Shown: one piece after another, positions 42,971-52,406 of the stretch | Position numbering within the stretch: the stretch's first letter is position 1 | How the letters are laid out: the number at the start of each line of letters is the position of its first letter | Origin: CALGLS01 sp047626155 | Lineage (GTDB): Bacteria > Bacteroidota > Bacteroidia > Chitinophagales > Saprospiraceae | Length of the DNA: 64,000 bases | Assembly (NCBI GenBank): GCA_047626155.1 | Contig: JBLHRR010000003.1 | Coordinates: 1 to 64,000, forward strand | Direction: 5' to 3' | The notes under the pieces: model-generated | Told to the model about the DNA's origin: nothing | Database searches by the model: none | The model's input: only the letters and a program-made list of their open reading frames with translations | Program-made: the position numbers and the translations under genes

Positions 42971-43016
42971 ATGTAATGTAGTCTTTACAGAAGGCTGGTT
43001 GGTGATAATAATTTAC

Positions 43017-43047
43017 TCTCTTTGATAAATGATGTGGTTAGCCAAAG
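43017..43047 (+). promoter_or_regulatory. TTCTTTGAC dispersed motif between divergent genes
   Basis: CTCTTTGATAAATGATGTGG then TTAGCCAAAG is a further copy, about 150 bases before the + strand gene at 43198 and 47 bases before the - strand gene at 42970. Confidence 0.35.
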
Positions 43048-43197
43048 CATTACAATAAACGTACAATAGACATACCAGCCTTTCCCGTGTAAGCCTTTAA
43101 CACCCTAGTTGGAAAAACTAACAGGTTCTATTAACTTTGAGGAGAGGGAAAACACCGCGTAGAACCAACAAGAACCCTGAACCAAGGTTAAAACAAC

Positions 43198-43785
43198 ATG
43201 AAAAATTTCTTTTTAGCTATTTTCGGATTTGCCTGCTTTTTAATACTCTTCACTTGCTGTGGCGTAATGAAGAAGAAGCAGGGCATACCAACTCGACCGC
43301 TTTCAAATTATCTAATCTTGGATAGTTTGGTCTGTATTGATTTAAGCGAAAATTTGAAAGGGTTCTCTTCTGGAGATGATGAGATATTGCTTGTGGTCAA
43401 AATCTGGAAAAAATCGCTGCCCATTTTTAACATAAACCAAGAGTACATAATTTTTTCTAAGAATCATATGACGGAGGAGATTGAACAACGCATCTCCATT
43501 AAAGAAACAGGGCCTAAAACACAATTTGTAATTACTTTGTTGGAACAAGATACCAAACTTAAGAGTTACGAACTAGATAGCATTGTCATCACGAGCAATT
43601 CTTTTATGAAATTCCCCAAAATCGACAGAGTCCTTCTGCAAAAGGAACTGGGAGATGATGACTTATTGGATGTAACAGTGGTTCCTTTAGAAGGGATCAA
43701 AAACCATAAGAGCAAAAAAACGAAGCTACATGGAATTCATTTGTTTGATGAGTATGAATATTGGTTGTATTGGCATTTGGAATAG
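43198..43785 (+). CDS. Hypothetical lipoprotein
   Basis: ATG 43198 starts MKNFFLAIFGFACFLILFTCC, a lipoprotein signal. The 195-residue product has a compact beta-rich body (LDSLVCIDLSENLKGFSSGD, ILLVVKIWKKSLPIFNINQ, SIKETGPKTQFVITLLEQDT) and ends YEYWLYWHLE. No family is recognised. It is a stand-alone gene between the NodB-like and sigma-factor units. Confidence 0.65.
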   Translation: MKNFFLAIFGFACFLILFTCCGVMKKKQGIPTRPLSNYLILDSLVCIDLSENLKGFSSGDDEILLVVKIWKKSLPIFNINQEYIIFSKNHMTEEIEQRISIKETGPKTQFVITLLEQDTKLKSYELDSIVITSNSFMKFPKIDRVLLQKELGDDDLLDVTVVPLEGIKNHKSKKTKLHGIHLFDEYEYWLYWHLE

Positions 43786-43873
43786 GGCACACCAGCAGAA
43801 GGGTAACCCGAGCGGCGCCACGAAGACACCACCTCTTTTTACATACCAAACCTTTCAGTAATATGTCAACCCA

Positions 43874-45370
43874 TTACCTCAACCAATATTTCAAGCCCAG
43901 CTGAATTCCAAAATCTGAATACGCTTCCATCATTAAATTCGCAGAAGTGCTATACTTTGTTTTAAAACGATAATAAGGAGAGAAATAGACCTCTACACCC
44001 GGAGCAAATTCATAACCAAAATTCATTTGCAATGCAGGCGTAACACCAACTTTCGTTTTATACCATTGCGCTTCATCTTTTTTCAAATCATAAAAAGACC
44101 GACCTTCTGTGTTCTCTACTAACTCCCCTTTTTTTCGCAACAATACATTGGCGAAAACACCTGCCTCGACGCCCAGCAGCAATCGACCTTTTTTAAAACG
44201 GTAGCCTACAAACAAAGGAATATCCAAACGATGGAAATAGTTGTAGGTCTCTTTTTCATAGCTTTCTATATGCGTGTTTATAAATTCTCCTCTATCTAAA
44301 GTCGTATCTCCCGTAACTTCATTGACATATAGTTTTAATATAGCGTCCGGTATGGTATCAAAAGTACTGAGGCTTTCCTGGTAATTAAGTCGTCGGGCAA
44401 GGCGGTGGTATTCCAGTCCACTGCGGAAGGAAATATTATTTTTCATTTGAGCAGAAAAACTCAGACCAATGGAAGATGACTCCAGTTGCTTTTCTGTCGA
44501 TTTTCTACTTGCAACATACTCGGCATTTCCCCCTTCTTCAATCAAGGTCCACTCTGACTTCACTTTTCCAATTCCTGCATGTAGACCAATCGCAAATTTC
44601 CAATTGGGTTGCTTATGCACGGGAACGATTAGCTTGACATTTTCAGGAATTAAAGCTTCCTCTTTAACTGATGATAGTTCGCCCACTAGTGAAGACAACT
44701 CCAAAACCTGCAAGGCTTCACTTAACAATCTATTTACATCTCTTCCCTCCTCCTCTCTTTGGTCAAAAGGCGCTATAACCATTGAGCTTTGGGGTTCATC
44801 GCTCAATGGTATATAGCTGCCATCTTGTAAATACTCAATAAATGATGTTTCTTCTATCTGTTTTTTAGGTCTCTGTGAATCTGTTATTATTAATATTTTT
44901 TTGTTATTTGAAATTGTATTTTTAAGATTACTCTTCAATGCCCTTACTGGAGCCAAGGCATCTGATTTTCCAGTCATTTTATTTACCGGATTGGCTTGCT
45001 CGTCTTGAGTAACTCCCTGTGCTTCCTTATTTGTATTCTTTTTGCTATTTTTATTTTCATCGCTATCCATATCTACCATCTCTACTCGTTTTCTTTCTAC
45101 TAAACCGGACTGCTTTTCTCCAAGTAAAATCTGCACTTCAGCTACAGAGCTTCTCTGTTCTAAAAGAGATAAGTCTTCTTTACTATGACTCCATAAGCCC
45201 ACCGCCACTACAACTATGGAAGCACCAAAGAAAAACCACCCGAAGAATCTTCGTCGTCTTTTTTCTGGTTGCACATGCGGCTCCACCTCTTCCCAGATGG
45301 CTTCCGCATCTACAAACTCTTCCTGGTTTTTCAGGCTTTGATGAATGTACTTCTCGAAGTTTGGATTCAT
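43874..45370 (-). CDS. Anti-sigma-like N-terminus fused to an outer membrane beta-barrel
   Basis: The first about 70 residues (MNPNFEKYIHQSLKNQEEFV) are cytoplasmic and anti-sigma-like in placement, followed by one membrane helix (about 43-61, FFGWFFFGASIVVVAVGLW). A long charged, low-complexity stretch follows (about 70-250). The C-terminal about 250 residues read as an outer membrane beta-barrel (PorT-like): KFAIGLHAGIGKVKSEWTLI, FHRLDIPLFVGYRFKKGRLL and the terminal DFGIQLGLKYWLR. Its start overlaps the ECF sigma gene stop (4 bases). It probably holds the sigma factor and links envelope state to transcription. A second view is that the barrel part is a periplasmic beta-rich fold. Confidence 0.8.
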   Translation of the reverse strand: MNPNFEKYIHQSLKNQEEFVDAEAIWEEVEPHVQPEKRRRRFFGWFFFGASIVVVAVGLWSHSKEDLSLLEQRSSVAEVQILLGEKQSGLVERKRVEMVDMDSDENKNSKKNTNKEAQGVTQDEQANPVNKMTGKSDALAPVRALKSNLKNTISNNKKILIITDSQRPKKQIEETSFIEYLQDGSYIPLSDEPQSSMVIAPFDQREEEGRDVNRLLSEALQVLELSSLVGELSSVKEEALIPENVKLIVPVHKQPNWKFAIGLHAGIGKVKSEWTLIEEGGNAEYVASRKSTEKQLESSSIGLSFSAQMKNNISFRSGLEYHRLARRLNYQESLSTFDTIPDAILKLYVNEVTGDTTLDRGEFINTHIESYEKETYNYFHRLDIPLFVGYRFKKGRLLLGVEAGVFANVLLRKKGELVENTEGRSFYDLKKDEAQWYKTKVGVTPALQMNFGYEFAPGVEVYFSPYYRFKTKYSTSANLMMEAYSDFGIQLGLKYWLR

Positions 45371-45918
45371 ATCCTTATTTTATTTTTTTCTCTTTTAGAT
45401 AAAAAATCTGCCAACAATTTACGCGCACGAGTCAGTTGTGAGCGGGATGTACTTGCTTCTATCCCCAACAAAGCCCCAATCTCTTTGTGACTGTATCCTT
45501 CTACTGCATACAGATTGAAAATGGTTCGAAAACCATCGGGTAAACGATTGATTAATTCTACCAACTCATCTGCTGCCAACTGCGGAAAAATTGCGGGGTC
45601 GCTCCACTCTTCTGGCATCGTTTCATAGCCGTGAAACTCTCTTTTAAAACAAGCTTTATCAAAATAACTCAGAGCTGTATTCACCACTATTTTTTTCATC
45701 CAACCTTCCAAAGAGCCTTGGTCTCTATATTTAGGAAAGGCTCTCAATATCTTTATGAAAGACTCTTGCAATACATCCTTAGCATAAGCTCGATCTGACA
45801 CATATCTTCGACTGGTTGCCATCAACAACGCGGAGTACTTTAATACCAAAGCTTTTTGATATTTAGGATTTAGCCCCTTACAGCCATCAATGATTTCTTG
45901 TTGTGTCTGACTACGCAA
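45367..45918 (-). CDS. ECF-type RNA polymerase sigma factor
   Basis: The 183-aa protein has sigma region 2 (about 15-85: YSALLMATSRRYVSDRAYAK then DVLQESFIKILRAFPKYR) and region 4 (about 120-172: LINRLPDGFRTIFNLYAVEG, YSHKEIGALLGIEASTSRSQ), with no region 3, as in extracytoplasmic-function sigma factors. It overlaps the next gene, which looks like its anti-sigma factor. It should direct an envelope-responsive regulon, possibly including the neighbouring barrel and lipoprotein genes. Confidence 0.93.
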   Translation of the reverse strand: MRSQTQQEIIDGCKGLNPKYQKALVLKYSALLMATSRRYVSDRAYAKDVLQESFIKILRAFPKYRDQGSLEGWMKKIVVNTALSYFDKACFKREFHGYETMPEEWSDPAIFPQLAADELVELINRLPDGFRTIFNLYAVEGYSHKEIGALLGIEASTSRSQLTRARKLLADFLSKREKNKIRI

Positions 45919-45942
45919 ATTTGGTTTCCTTTTATGTTCTTA

Positions 45943-47742
45943 CTATTGTATCGTAATACTGAAAGCTCCTTCAAAAGGGACTTGTACTCCTCCCGAGCCT
46001 GTCGATCCTGCCACAATGAAAAAGATACTTCCTCCTGAAAATCGTCCTTTTATCTTTTCTCCTGGAGACGTACCATATTCTTCAACGATCAACTGATCAA
46101 AGCCACAACTAGCATCACAATCGATACCTATTGTTGTTCCATTGGAAGGGAAGGTACCTTTAAATAAGCTAATCTCATTGTCCGTGTATGTGCCAGTAGT
46201 TGATCCAAAAAAGGAGATATCGATTTGATTCAGCGAATCTTCATCGCCTATTATTTTTGTGATATTTCCCATTAATAATGTTGGCTCATCGAATACAATT
46301 GCATCCGAGCCTGGAAACTTTATAATGATAAAATCTGCTTCTCCATCTCCACACAATTCCAGCAACCCAAGATCTGCGTCTAAGTCATAAATCATTGCAC
46401 CGCTTTCGTGGAAATTTACTAGATCCCGAACTGCTACAGAGAAGGTGGTATTGGCCATACAAACCGGCAGTGCTATTCCAAGCTCATTTCCATCCAATTG
46501 ATAATAACAATAGGCGTTCTCTCCTTCATTTACATCAATAAAAAATTCATTGATCGCATTGTCTGTACAATCAACCAATGTACCCACCAGCGTAGCAATC
46601 TGTGTCGAAGCACCTTCTGTAATTATAATGTTATTTAAACTTTCATCTTCCAAATATTGCGCTGACTCCAAGGGCCAGTTAATACAACCTACTCCATTTA
46701 CGGAAAGTATTATGTCCGTAATTTTATCCGCTGGAATATTGGTACTAAAGAAGCCATCATTGTCCGTATAAGCATAGGCGCCTTCCAGAGTTGAGTAATC
46801 GTTGGTTTGAACTAAGAGGTTGGGCATAGGAAGTCCCTCTTCAGTCTGCAATCGACCTTGAATATTAATCATTGGAGCAGCTTCTGCGAGGTGACAAAAA
46901 GAAAGATTTGTAATTTCGGAAACATATTTATCACCTACTAAAAAAGCATCTCCGCGATCTTGCCACAAGCCATATACTGTATTAAAAGACCAAAAGGGAA
47001 GTTCTGCTGGAGCCAGAGCTAGCTGCTCATCAATTACTGCATAACTAAGTTTGGCCGGCGTTTCTCTATCCAGTTTTAAAATTTCGCCATTTGAAGAACG
47101 CAATTCAATCGCCAACAATCCATAAGTCATCAAAGCTACCTCTTTGCTTTGTCGGTTGATGCCCTGGAGGTTACCTGGCATAAATTCCAGAAAGTGTTTT
47201 TCATTCGGAGCGAGTAACTGTGGATAGACGGAAACCTCCCCAGTATATAAATTTCCATTTTGCCTAAGCAAGCTGTTTGGTTCTATTGCCAATTGAGTAC
47301 CACCTTCTACATTTATGGTGGTTCCTTCTGCAACGTTAAAACGACTGTGTTCTAATTTTGGCAATAGCCGGATCGTTACATAATTTTCGGAATTTTCCTT
47401 AGGGAAAAAGCGGCTACCTCCTTCAAAATGCGATAACTCTTTTTGGGCTTTCACAAAAGTCCCTGCGGCATTCATAGCTACGGACTTGAATAAAAAAACA
47501 CCTTGCTCATTGGTCGAGATTATTTCTTCGCCTAGCGTAACGAGGGCATCCGCTATGGGATAGCCATTTTTATTAAGGACTTTTCCGAGTACAGAAGCTG
47601 TAACGGGGATAGAAACTGGATCAAAATCATCTACGATTTCAATTTCAGGATCGAAAGGAGAATCGCTCGGAATCAAGCTTTCGCTATCCTTTCTACAGGA
47701 GGAAATCAGTAATAGGAGCAGTAAGAAGTAATATGGTTTCAT
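45943..47742 (-). CDS. Lipoprotein with carboxypeptidase-regulatory-like repeats
   Basis: The 599-aa protein has a lipoprotein signal (MKPYYFLLLLLLISSC) and at least two carboxypeptidase-regulatory-like beta-sandwiches (about 48-125, VLGKVLNKNGYPIADALVTL; about 290-370, GRLQTEEGLPMPNLLVQTND). The middle region resembles cell-surface adhesin folds (EVSVYPQLLAPNEKHFLEFM). It ends VQVPFEGAFSITIQ. No enzyme motif is seen. It is 25 bases from the ECF sigma gene and same-stranded, so it is probably co-transcribed and a surface or periplasmic binding protein. Confidence 0.8.
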   Translation of the reverse strand: MKPYYFLLLLLLISSCRKDSESLIPSDSPFDPEIEIVDDFDPVSIPVTASVLGKVLNKNGYPIADALVTLGEEIISTNEQGVFLFKSVAMNAAGTFVKAQKELSHFEGGSRFFPKENSENYVTIRLLPKLEHSRFNVAEGTTINVEGGTQLAIEPNSLLRQNGNLYTGEVSVYPQLLAPNEKHFLEFMPGNLQGINRQSKEVALMTYGLLAIELRSSNGEILKLDRETPAKLSYAVIDEQLALAPAELPFWSFNTVYGLWQDRGDAFLVGDKYVSEITNLSFCHLAEAAPMINIQGRLQTEEGLPMPNLLVQTNDYSTLEGAYAYTDNDGFFSTNIPADKITDIILSVNGVGCINWPLESAQYLEDESLNNIIITEGASTQIATLVGTLVDCTDNAINEFFIDVNEGENAYCYYQLDGNELGIALPVCMANTTFSVAVRDLVNFHESGAMIYDLDADLGLLELCGDGEADFIIIKFPGSDAIVFDEPTLLMGNITKIIGDEDSLNQIDISFFGSTTGTYTDNEISLFKGTFPSNGTTIGIDCDASCGFDQLIVEEYGTSPGEKIKGRFSGGSIFFIVAGSTGSGGVQVPFEGAFSITIQ

Positions 47743-47844
47743 TCTATTGTAGTTGGTACTACTTATAGAATCATATTAGAGGAGGATACGCTGCATGGAG
47801 CCGCAAAATTAAATGCTTGTTCTAATAGCTTTTGGGCTGTTAAG

Positions 47845-47965
47845 TATTACACAAAAAATAATTTCAGAACCTATACACTCGCTGAAATTCCACAACCTGC
47901 TCTTCCTTTGGTCGTTACGATCATAAAATTACAAGGCAGATTCTGAAGTTAATTTTTTGTTTTTA
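47845..47965 (+). repeat. ~120-nt dispersed hairpin element, copy 2
   Basis: It shares the left box GTATTACACAAAAAATAA, the loop word CCTTTGGTCGTT and the right box GTTAATTTTTTGTT with 20590-20708. Outer arms AATTTCAGAA/TTCTGAAGTT pair. Its right end touches the lgt stop codon. Confidence 0.5.
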
Positions 47966-49147
47966 TTAAACCACTGCTTTTCGATGCCGCATCCACAAAA
48001 AGATACAGCTACCAATACCCAACAACATCATAATTACAGCGATAAACTCCGCTTGTGTCGTTTGAAAACCAAAGATTTCATATACATCATTGATTCTTAT
48101 TTTTTCAATCCAGAAGCGCTCAAAACCATTGAAGAAGAGGTAGAGGGCGAATAGCATTCCTGGAATCGTGACTTTCTTACGGATGGACCATAAAAAGCCG
48201 CCTAAGGCAGATGCCATTATGAATTCGTAAATCGAAGTTGGGTATACTTTAGGGATCAATTTTGTACAGTAGCGCCAGGTACAACCATCGATGTTTGCAT
48301 GCGCACTACTTCCGGAATCGATGACATTATTTGGATAGTCATAAGCCCACATCCACTCTGGCAAAAAAGCCATCCAACCTGGTTGCACTAGCTCATTGGG
48401 GATACCCCAGTCGCCATCACCTGAAAAATGACAGCCCAAACGTCCGATGCCGTAAGCAATCATTAGGGCTGGAGCTGCGCCATCCATAATGTGAATCGGT
48501 GTAATTTTTTTTGCTTTTAAATAAAAGTAGATAACTGTAAAAGCTGTAATCAAGCCTCCGTAAATGGCCAGACCTGAACCAGAGAAAAAGGAATCGACTA
48601 ACTGCTGGAAGGTCATAGTACTGAAGCCTTCTGCCAAGGCAAAAATCTTTGCACCAATGATACCGAAGACGGCAGCCATAATGGTTACATCACCAATTCT
48701 TTCATATGGATGTATTGTTACTTCTACTTCTCGTGGTTCTGGTAATTGCACTTTCTTTTTCTCCCAGTACTTGATGCCTGCGAAAATAGCTGCACCAATG
48801 ATCCCCGCGATCCAATTTCCTTTAGCTGAAAGGATCACTGAAGCTGGGTCGTATTGAAATTCTGCAAAATTGGAGTAGATATAAAGAAGTTTAAAACTCA
48901 ATGCAAAACCCAAAAATCCATTAGACAACAATTCAAAGATACTGGCGGGTGCTCCTTCTATTGCTTTGACCTTTACTGGTGTCAACAAACCTTCTGCCTC
49001 CTTCCGTCTCATCTCTGTCATCAACATGATGGCAGCAGTCAAAATGGCAATAACCAGAAAAAGCCCAAAGGTCTTTACGATGGAAAATGCGTTATCGGGC
49101 TGCGTACCGATGAGGTAATAAAGAATGTAGGATAAATCTGGACACAT
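47966..49147 (-). CDS. lgt: Prolipoprotein diacylglyceryl transferase
   Basis: Lgt adds the diacylglyceryl group to lipoprotein precursors, matching the many lipoproteins here. The 393-aa protein has about seven hydrophobic helices and the family motifs GSGLAIYGGLITAF (the HGGL-equivalent, with Tyr for His), MIAYGIGRLGCHFSGDGDWG (catalytic Arg-x-Gly segment) and the C-terminal FALYLFFNGFERFWIEKIR. It is longer than E. coli Lgt (291): there is an added loop between about 105 and 150 and another around 260-300 (extra SSAHANIDGCTWRYCTKLIP), typical of Bacteroidota. Confidence 0.93.
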   Translation of the reverse strand: MCPDLSYILYYLIGTQPDNAFSIVKTFGLFLVIAILTAAIMLMTEMRRKEAEGLLTPVKVKAIEGAPASIFELLSNGFLGFALSFKLLYIYSNFAEFQYDPASVILSAKGNWIAGIIGAAIFAGIKYWEKKKVQLPEPREVEVTIHPYERIGDVTIMAAVFGIIGAKIFALAEGFSTMTFQQLVDSFFSGSGLAIYGGLITAFTVIYFYLKAKKITPIHIMDGAAPALMIAYGIGRLGCHFSGDGDWGIPNELVQPGWMAFLPEWMWAYDYPNNVIDSGSSAHANIDGCTWRYCTKLIPKVYPTSIYEFIMASALGGFLWSIRKKVTIPGMLFALYLFFNGFERFWIEKIRINDVYEIFGFQTTQAEFIAVIMMLLGIGSCIFLWMRHRKAVV

Positions 49148-49240
49148 AGTATGTTTGTTTTATTGGTAGCAAAAATAGACAGGATTAGGAGAAAAACAAA
49201 CTCTCTTCCGACTCTTGGCCAAATTTAGTAGTTAGATAGA

Positions 49241-49331
49241 AGCAGAGCAGGGTAAATATGGTGAGTCAGAGCTTCCTAAATTCGCGTAATTACTACGCGA
49301 GGAACCTTTTATCCGCCTTATTTACCCTGAC
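49241..49331. repeat. Long inverted repeat between lgt and glgC
   Basis: GGGTAAATA pairs with TATTTACCC across about 70 bases that include an inner hairpin, CGCGTAATTACTACGCG, and GAGCTTCC/GGAACC. It is downstream of glgC on the minus strand and upstream of lgt. Confidence 0.4.
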
Positions 49332-49360
49332 CTACCTTATCCGCATTATTAACTAACCAT

Positions 49361-50647
49361 TTATTTCCGTCTACCGATCACTGTTCCATCTTTGATCTGC
49401 GCGCCTTTTCTGACTACGACTATTCCATCAACGATACAGTAAGTTTCCGTTTGTCTGTCTTTCAACTTGGCACCTCCTCTTATTTTTACTCCCTTTCCGA
49501 TACGGGCATTTTTGTCGATAATCGCCTCCTCAATGATGCAGTCTTCTCCTATTCCCATAGGAATATCCTTTCTATTTTTATCGGTTAGGTCTTCCAATTT
49601 TTCATAAGTATCATTACCAAACACAACGGTATCTTTTATTACTGTACGTTTTCCTATTCGGGAACGAATTCCGATAATGGAACCCTCGATCTTCTTGGCA
49701 TGCAAAATACATCCCTCAGACAACACTGACTTTACAAGTCTTGTCCCAAATATTTTCGTAGGCCCTAATTGGCGAGGGTGGGTGAAAACATTTTGCTCGT
49801 TATCAAACAGGTTGAACTCAGGTACATGATCAGTCAAGGCAAGGTTTGCCTCATAAAAAGATCGGATGGTTCCGATGTCTTCCCAATAACCTTCATAAGA
49901 ATAACTCGCCACTTTATAACCTGAAGTAATTGCACTTGGAATAATTTCTTTTCCAAAGTCAATGGACTCTTCATGTTCTGCAAAAAGCTTAGCTAAGGCT
50001 TCTTTATTGAAAATATAAATCCCCATCGAAGCGAGATAATCTTTTTTCTTTTTCTTATTCGCAGGAGTTACTTCTGATTTCCAATCCTTTAAAACGCCCT
50101 TCTTTGGTTTTTCAATGAAGCTGTCGATATATCCGTCTCCATTTACTTTCATAATACCAAAACCAGAAGCATCTTTTGCCGTTACCGGAATAGTTGCAAT
50201 CGTCAGATCAGCTCCCTGAGCGATGTGACTTCGTGCTAGCTTTTCAAAATCCATTTGATACAATTGATCTCCCGAAAGAATCAAAATGTAATCGTGATCA
50301 TGACTTCTCAAATGGTGCATACACTGACGAACGGCATCCGCAGTACCTTGAAACCACTTCTCATTTCCTCGGGTCTGTTCTGCTGCCAAAATATCCACAA
50401 AGCCTTGAGAGAACATATCAAACTGGAAAGTATTTTTGATGTGCTGATTTAGCGAAGCCGAATTGAACTGCGTGAGTACAAACATTCGCTTTACGCCAGA
50501 GTTGATACAGTTGGATATGGGGATGTCAATTAAACGATATTTTCCACCGATAGGAACCGCGGGTTTTGAACGTTTGTCTGTCAATGGAAATAATCGGGTA
50601 CCTGCGCCGCCTCCAAGAATTACGGAAACCATTTTAATGAGCTTCAT
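49361..50647 (-). CDS. glgC: Glucose-1-phosphate adenylyltransferase
   Basis: GlgC makes ADP-glucose, the donor for glycogen. The 428-aa protein has the nucleotidyltransferase motif ILGGGAGTRLFPLTDKRSKP, the sugar-binding LSGDQLYQMD and SYEGYWEDIGTIRSFYEAN, and a C-terminal left-handed beta-helix (GIGEDCIIEEAIIDKNARIG). Length and motifs are complete. glgA lies 170 bases upstream on the same strand; the two form a glycogen synthesis pair, without glgB or glgP in view. Confidence 0.95.
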   Translation of the reverse strand: MKLIKMVSVILGGGAGTRLFPLTDKRSKPAVPIGGKYRLIDIPISNCINSGVKRMFVLTQFNSASLNQHIKNTFQFDMFSQGFVDILAAEQTRGNEKWFQGTADAVRQCMHHLRSHDHDYILILSGDQLYQMDFEKLARSHIAQGADLTIATIPVTAKDASGFGIMKVNGDGYIDSFIEKPKKGVLKDWKSEVTPANKKKKKDYLASMGIYIFNKEALAKLFAEHEESIDFGKEIIPSAITSGYKVASYSYEGYWEDIGTIRSFYEANLALTDHVPEFNLFDNEQNVFTHPRQLGPTKIFGTRLVKSVLSEGCILHAKKIEGSIIGIRSRIGKRTVIKDTVVFGNDTYEKLEDLTDKNRKDIPMGIGEDCIIEEAIIDKNARIGKGVKIRGGAKLKDRQTETYCIVDGIVVVRKGAQIKDGTVIGRRK

Positions 50648-50706
50648 TGTTGGGTGTTATTTTTTATTTGTAATATTGTTGTTATTTCACTATACTCTCT
50701 TTTTTC

Positions 50707-50745
50707 ACTAACCCCACCCCTAAAGGAGAGTCCTCCTGTAGAGGT
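50707..50745 (+). repeat. Partial copy of AACCCC dispersed repeat
   Basis: CACTAACCCCACCCCTAAAG followed by GAGAGTCCTCC resembles the copies at 54875 and 58451 but is more degraded. Confidence 0.4.
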
Positions 50746-50817
50746 ATCTATAAATAAGGTCTATTTTTGAAAAAGGTATAACATCTTAATTTTATTGTTT
50801 CTTTTAGTATTCTCTTC

Positions 50818-52242
50818 TCAAAGCATTGATTCATAAATCTCCATGTATTCTTTTGCTGATTTCTCCCAGGAAAAATCCAAAGCGATGGTTCGTTTGCGAA
50901 TGAGATCAAAAGTCTTTTGGTCAGCATATAACTGTGCCGCCCTAGCCAGAGAACTAAAAGCACTACTCACCGAATAATGATCGAAGGTGATGCCATAGCC
51001 ATTTTCAAAACCAATATCTGAAATAGAATCTTTAAGACCGCCTATATTTCTAACCATTGGAATCGTTCCATACCGCAAGGCATAGAGTTGATTCAGGCCA
51101 CAAGGCTCCACTCTCGATGGCATCAGTAAGAAATCCGATCCGGCATAGAGTTGGTGAGCGATTTTTTCATTGTATTCCAAACGAGCATCAAAGTAGGGTG
51201 CATATCGCTGCTTCATTTCCCGAAAGGCTGCTTCCAATTTTGGCTCTCCTGTACCTAACAATAGAAATGTAGCTCGTCCTCCTGACTGTAAAAAGCGGCT
51301 AATTAATTCTGGCAACAAGTCTGCTCCTTTCTCCCCTACCAATCTTCCGATAAATGTAATAATTGGTAAATCTCCCTCAATATGGAAATATTCCCGAAGC
51401 GCTTCTTTATTCTTCTTTTTAAAAGTAGCCAAGCTCCTCTTCATCGGATGTGCAATCAGTTTGTCCTTTTTCGGATCCCAAACCTCTGTGTCAATCCCGT
51501 TCATGATTCCTTTTGACTTCCCGGACTCGCTATTGAATAACCATCCCAAGCCATTCGACTCTTGGCGCAATTCGTCCATGTAACCCTGAGAGACTGTTGT
51601 TAAACGCCAACAGCATTTCACGGCAGCAGCCATTGGATTGATCGTACTCTTCCAATCCAATAATCCTCGATCATCCTTATAATAAGGTGGAAGCAAATAT
51701 TGTCGATTCCAGGAAAAAGCCCCCTGGTATTCTCCGTTGTGAATTGTAAAAACGGTAGGGACTTTATGTAACGCTCTATAGTCTGGACAATAATTTATGA
51801 TAAAAGGAATGAGCGCACAATGGTGATCATGGCAGTGTAGAATGTCAGGCCTGTTCTCCATTTGAAGAATCCATTGCAAAATAGCCTCCTGAAAATAAAT
51901 GGCTCTTTCGGACTCATCCGAATAAGCACCACCAGGACCTACGTAAATCCCTTCCCGATCATACAGACCCGGCAAGTCCGCAACATAAAGCGAAAATCCC
52001 AGCTCGACTTTCTCTACCTCCAGAATGCGAAAGCCCACCTTCCTGTTGAAATGGTCTATACTACCCTGATATAAAGTTTTATAGGATTGGTTATTCAACC
52101 ACTTGGTCGAATATTTAGGAATGATAACGGTGGCTTCTGCTCCAGCTTTATTGAGGTATTTGGGTAAGGACCCAACTACATCCCCAAGGCCTCCGGCTTT
52201 AGCAGCAGGGTAACATTCTGCACTAATGTGAAGAATTTCCAT
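50818..52242 (-). CDS. glgA: Glycogen synthase (ADP-glucose)
   Basis: GlgA extends alpha-1,4-glucan from ADP-glucose. The 474-aa protein starts MEILHISAECYPAAKAGGLG (the donor-binding K-x-G-G-L-G) and has the PTVFTIHNGEYQGAFSW and IMNGIDTEVWDPKKD segments, the second-domain start ITFIGRLVGEKGADLL, and SRVEPCGLNQLYALRYGTIP (the catalytic E-x7-E motif). It is a normal length for GlgA. It pairs with glgC downstream. Confidence 0.95.
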   Translation of the reverse strand: MEILHISAECYPAAKAGGLGDVVGSLPKYLNKAGAEATVIIPKYSTKWLNNQSYKTLYQGSIDHFNRKVGFRILEVEKVELGFSLYVADLPGLYDREGIYVGPGGAYSDESERAIYFQEAILQWILQMENRPDILHCHDHHCALIPFIINYCPDYRALHKVPTVFTIHNGEYQGAFSWNRQYLLPPYYKDDRGLLDWKSTINPMAAAVKCCWRLTTVSQGYMDELRQESNGLGWLFNSESGKSKGIMNGIDTEVWDPKKDKLIAHPMKRSLATFKKKNKEALREYFHIEGDLPIITFIGRLVGEKGADLLPELISRFLQSGGRATFLLLGTGEPKLEAAFREMKQRYAPYFDARLEYNEKIAHQLYAGSDFLLMPSRVEPCGLNQLYALRYGTIPMVRNIGGLKDSISDIGFENGYGITFDHYSVSSAFSSLARAAQLYADQKTFDLIRKRTIALDFSWEKSAKEYMEIYESML

Positions 52243-52406
52243 ATGAAGGTTCTCTATTTGTGTATTAATAAGGTTATGAACTAGTTACAAAGATAATAGA
52301 GTTGTTGAGTCTTTAGCTTAGATAATTGTATAATTTTAATTTTTCAGCACTTTTTCCTGGAAGATACAATTAGTCTTTTTTTTCAATTCCAGCTTCAAGT
52401 TAGCCA

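Noticed and set aside
44469..45402. Several + strand frames over the sigma/anti-sigma region
   Set aside because: Antisense shadows; the minus-strand genes have clear domains.
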